NCBI GenBank assembly: GCA_016201685.1
Contig: JACQCJ010000010.1
Coordinates: forward strand, 1 to 7,893
Source: Candidatus Peregrinibacteria bacterium
GTDB taxonomy: Bacteria; Patescibacteriota; Gracilibacteria; Peribacterales; Peribacteraceae
DNA length: 7,893 nucleotides
Direction of reading: 5' to 3'
The notes under the pieces are model-generated. The model did not search any database. It saw only the letters and a program-made list of their open reading frames with translations, and was not told the DNA's origin. Below are positions 6,385-7,893 of this stretch, piece by piece. A program made the position numbers and the translations under genes. Position 1 is the first letter of the stretch; each line of letters starts with the position of its first letter.

Positions 6385-6910
6385 TCACGCCACCCTCACT
6401 TCACTCTCCAGACGATGCTGGAGGGTCATCAGGCGCACCGCCATCTGCAGGCATTCGCGCGCGCGGGGATTCTCCGGCTCCAGATCGAGCGCTCGTTCGA
6501 AGAGCGCTTTGGCTTTCAGTATGTTCTGCGTCTGCAAGTACGAGACGCCGAGGTCGCAGAGCGTCAGCGCGCTCTCGCGGTCCAGGTTGAGCGCCCGCTC
6601 GCGTGCGCAAGTGGTTGATAGCCGCAGGCCAATCCTCATCACGCGAGCGGAGAAACCCCAGGATGTACTCGCCCGTATAGCTCTCGCGATCCAGCGAGAC
6701 CGCCTGGAGCGCCGCCACCTCCGCGCGCCCGTACTGTCCCAGGCTCAGCTCGTTATCCGCGATCTCCTCCAGTGCCGCCACGTTCTCCACATCTTCCATC
6801 AAGAGCTCCTCGAGGATCGCGAGGGCATCCTCGTGTTTTCCTTGCAGTTTGAGCTGCTCGGCTCGCTCCAGACGCTCCAACGTATCGGCGGAGGGCTCGC
6901 TTGGGGGCAT
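6385..6910 (-). pseudogene. TPR-repeat protein interrupted by a +1 frameshift
   Basis: TPR proteins are helical protein-interaction scaffolds; no specific partner can be named. The 5' frame from ATG 6910 gives about 102 sensible residues: two TPR-like units (AEQLKLQGKHEDALAILEEL; ELSLGQYGRAEVAALQAVSLD) and a third begun at GEYILGFLRSRDEDWPAAINHL. It then degenerates. The other frame resumes with ERALNLDRESALTLCDLGVS and completes the third and a fourth unit (AKALFERALDLEPENPRA), ending at TGA 6385-6387. The slip is near 6601-6607. Skipping one base gives a 174-residue protein. Removing all seven bases CGCACGC would leave AINHL-ERALNLD, a canonical 34-residue repeat. A true mutation, an assembly error or, less likely, recoding could explain it. 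TACACT ends nine bases before the ATG. The protein would be soluble and acidic, with no signal peptide. Confidence 0.75.
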
Positions 6911-6919
6911 GGTTGAGGG

Positions 6920-6925
6920 AGTGTA
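6920..6925 (-). promoter_or_regulatory. Candidate -10 element (TACACT) for the TPR gene
   Basis: Read on the - strand, TACACT ends nine bases before ATG 6910, with CCCTCAACC between and no Shine-Dalgarno. It supports ATG 6910 over an upstream in-frame start, which would run into the inverted repeat. Confidence 0.35.
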
Positions 6926-6968
6926 GTCCCGGTGCAATGAGGGCGCTACTGGATTCAACGAAAAATCT

Positions 6969-7057
6969 GAAGATGCAAGATGCAAGATACAAAGAATGCT
7001 CTATTCTCCAATTTGTCGGTGTTTTTTTGTATCTTGTCTCTTGTTTCTTGTATCTTC
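6969..7057. repeat. Inverted repeat of AAGATRC words after the pilin-like gene, terminator-like
   Basis: The left arm has tandem AAGATGC, AAGATGC, AAGATAC (6971-6991). The right arm on the - strand carries iterated ACAAGA words. CAAGATACAAA at 6983-6993 pairs perfectly with 7026-7036, and 6969-6980 pairs with 7046-7057 at 11 of 12. On the - strand the structure starts within two bases of the pilin stop (7059) and is followed, three bases later, by five T (6965-6961). This is the best terminator candidate in the window. Confidence 0.8.
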
Positions 7058-7058
7058 T

Positions 7059-7406
7059 TCAGCACGCGCTCGGCGCGCAGATGTAGTAGAGGACCGTCCG
7101 CAAGAGTGCGTAGGAGCCGAGGATGATCAGAAGTCCTAAGAGTGAATTGATCATCGTCTTCTTGCCTGTGTCCTTCTGAGTGTCTCCCACCACCCCCGTC
7201 GTGTAGAGGAAGGCGCCGACGAGGAAGAGCATCAGAGACGTTGCCACGCTGCTCATCGCGAGGAAGGAGACGATCTTGCTCATGATCTCCGGAAACGTCC
7301 CCGTGATGCCCGTGCGAATGATGACGGTCCGGTGCTCGAGCGCCCATGCGGGCAGGGGCAATGCCCAGGCGGCGAACGGCGCGACGAAGAGAGCAAGACG
7401 GCGCAT
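7059..7406 (-). CDS. Small pilin-like membrane protein (VirB2/T4SS-pilin type)
   Basis: The 115-residue product has a signal peptide (MRRLALFVAPFAAWALPLPAWA, cleavage after about residue 22). Two hydrophobic helices follow at about 45-71 and 87-109, separated by a short polar loop (GDTQKDTGKKTM). A long first helix ending in GAFLYTTG, then a K-rich turn, then LLGLLIILGSYALL is the arrangement of the short VirB2/TrbC-like pilins common in Patescibacteria. Family assignment rests on topology and pattern, not on a strict motif. Two cysteines close to the end (110 and 115) could form a disulfide or be modified; I do not know them as a family feature. No other secretion or conjugation gene is next to it. 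TGCTATACT, an extended -10, ends seven bases before the ATG. Divergent from the membrane protein gene to its right. Confidence 0.72.
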   Translation of the reverse strand: MRRLALFVAPFAAWALPLPAWALEHRTVIIRTGITGTFPEIMSKIVSFLAMSSVATSLMLFLVGAFLYTTGVVGDTQKDTGKKTMINSLLGLLIILGSYALLRTVLYYICAPSAC

Positions 7407-7413
7407 TCCTCGT

Positions 7414-7422
7414 AGTATAGCA
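7414..7422 (-). promoter_or_regulatory. Extended -10 promoter (TGCTATACT) for the pilin-like gene
   Basis: Read on the - strand, TGC followed by TATACT is an extended -10, seven bases before ATG 7406. GAGGA lies immediately against the ATG, too close for normal Shine-Dalgarno use. The -35 position reads AAGAGG, which does not match consensus and is tolerable with an extended -10. Confidence 0.55.
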
Positions 7423-7472
7423 GAAATTGAGACTTCCCTCTTTCGTTATGGAAGAAGAGCATCTGACTGTTA

Positions 7473-7500
7473 TTGACATAAAAAATTATAATTGTAATAT
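7473..7500 (+). promoter_or_regulatory. Consensus-like promoter in AT-rich patch upstream of the last gene
   Basis: TTGACA (7473-7478) is a perfect -35; TAATAT (7495-7500) lies 16 bases on and six bases before ATG 7507. A perfect TATAAT (7487-7492) is also present, 18 bases after CTGACT (7463-7468), giving a second overlapping possibility. The patch is the most AT-rich stretch in the window and forms the divergent intergenic region with the pilin-like gene. Confidence 0.6.
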
Positions 7501-7506
7501 GATCTT

Positions 7507-7893
7507 ATGCTCAGGAACGTCGTAGATTGGCTATCAGCGGCAGACAGACGAACAGAGAGGAATGAACTGCGGGCGAAGATGCAAAGGAGGAAAGAGGCCG
7601 GAGGCTCTCCGCGCACCGAAGACAACAACAGAGCGAATCAGCTCACGCGTTCCATACGTTTCCGCATCGGATCCGTTGCGGCGGGTATCGCCAGTTTGAT
7701 CGGATTGGGGATAGCGGGCATACAGCAGTTTGGGCGCGAGCAGAAGAATGAACCCGATATCGTCCACGTTATTCCTGAGAAGCGCGAGCATCACGCCGAG
7801 AAATTCGATATCGCAGGGGTGCCTGAGAAGAAGATGCTCTTTGAAGACGAAGATGCCGTCGGTCCCGAGGAGCAAGAACGATGCAGAACAACG
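7507..7893 (+). CDS. Hypothetical single-pass membrane protein, truncated by window end
   Basis: An open frame runs from ATG 7507 through 129 codons to the window edge without a stop. I do not recognise the family. The first 50 residues are highly charged and probably helical (DWLSAADRRTERNELRAKMQRRKE). One hydrophobic segment spans about 54-73 (IGSVAAGIASLIGLGIAGI), flanked by basic RSIRFR before it. The remainder is charged and acidic (PEKREHHAEKF, FEDEDAVGPEEQE). This looks like a type II or N-in membrane protein with an extracytoplasmic tail, but orientation is uncertain. Codon use is like its neighbours, and the antisense frame at 7534-7875 lacks such features. A promoter with TTGACA lies directly upstream and no Shine-Dalgarno is seen. 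Divergent from the pilin-like gene; any functional link is speculation. Confidence 0.6.
   Translation, partial: MLRNVVDWLSAADRRTERNELRAKMQRRKEAGGSPRTEDNNRANQLTRSIRFRIGSVAAGIASLIGLGIAGIQQFGREQKNEPDIVHVIPEKREHHAEKFDIAGVPEKKMLFEDEDAVGPEEQERCRTT

Noticed and set aside
6969..7057. Plain microsatellite explanation for AAGATGC repeats
   Set aside because: The complementary words reappear in the opposite arm about 50 bases away, as in the other gaps, so a simple one-sided tandem repeat does not account for the structure.

Overview
The window is a moderately GC-rich bacterial chromosome segment with AT-rich gaps. It uses the standard code: TGA ends most genes. The gene mix is a VanW-domain protein, RecO, FtsX, a short two-helix VirB2/T4SS-type pilin and small TPR and hypothetical proteins. 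Together with compact, mostly monocistronic packing, this resembles Patescibacteria (CPR), perhaps a Peregrinibacteria-like lineage. That placement is inference, because no rRNA or other marker is present.

Layout. Positions 42-1325 (-) encode an S41 C-terminal processing protease. It diverges from a + strand gene (about 1379-2071) that fuses a DUF1858 redox-disulfide domain to an IscA/HesB-like domain with a Cys-rich tail. An RNase HI family protein (2228-2833, +) with an unusual N-terminal extension follows, then a secreted or membrane-anchored VanW protein (2888-4222, +). VanW converges on recO (4528-5151, -) across a 305-base gap that holds a large inverted repeat. Upstream of recO on the - strand are ftsX (5283-6242), a frameshifted TPR gene (6385-6910) and a pilin-like gene (7059-7406). 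A single-pass membrane protein (7507 to the window end, +) diverges from the pilin gene and is cut by the window edge.

Functions are mostly housekeeping or envelope: proteolysis outside the membrane, cell-wall binding, division (FtsX), recombination (RecO), RNA:DNA hybrid removal (RNase H) and Fe-S or redox handling. I see no phage, CRISPR, tRNA or rRNA.

Two patterns run across the window and are the most interesting content. First, almost every gene end is followed, often directly after the stop codon, by an imperfect inverted repeat. Its arms are built from short reiterated words, and the words differ at every locus. Most of these repeats lack the U-tract of a normal intrinsic terminator. 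Second, seven start codons have a -10-like hexamer (TATACT in three cases) only 6-9 bases upstream and no well-placed Shine-Dalgarno. This is the layout expected for leaderless mRNAs.

Two genes look broken or mis-sequenced. In VanW, one extra A in an A7 run would give a natural ATG start. The TPR gene has a +1 shift in mid-repeat.
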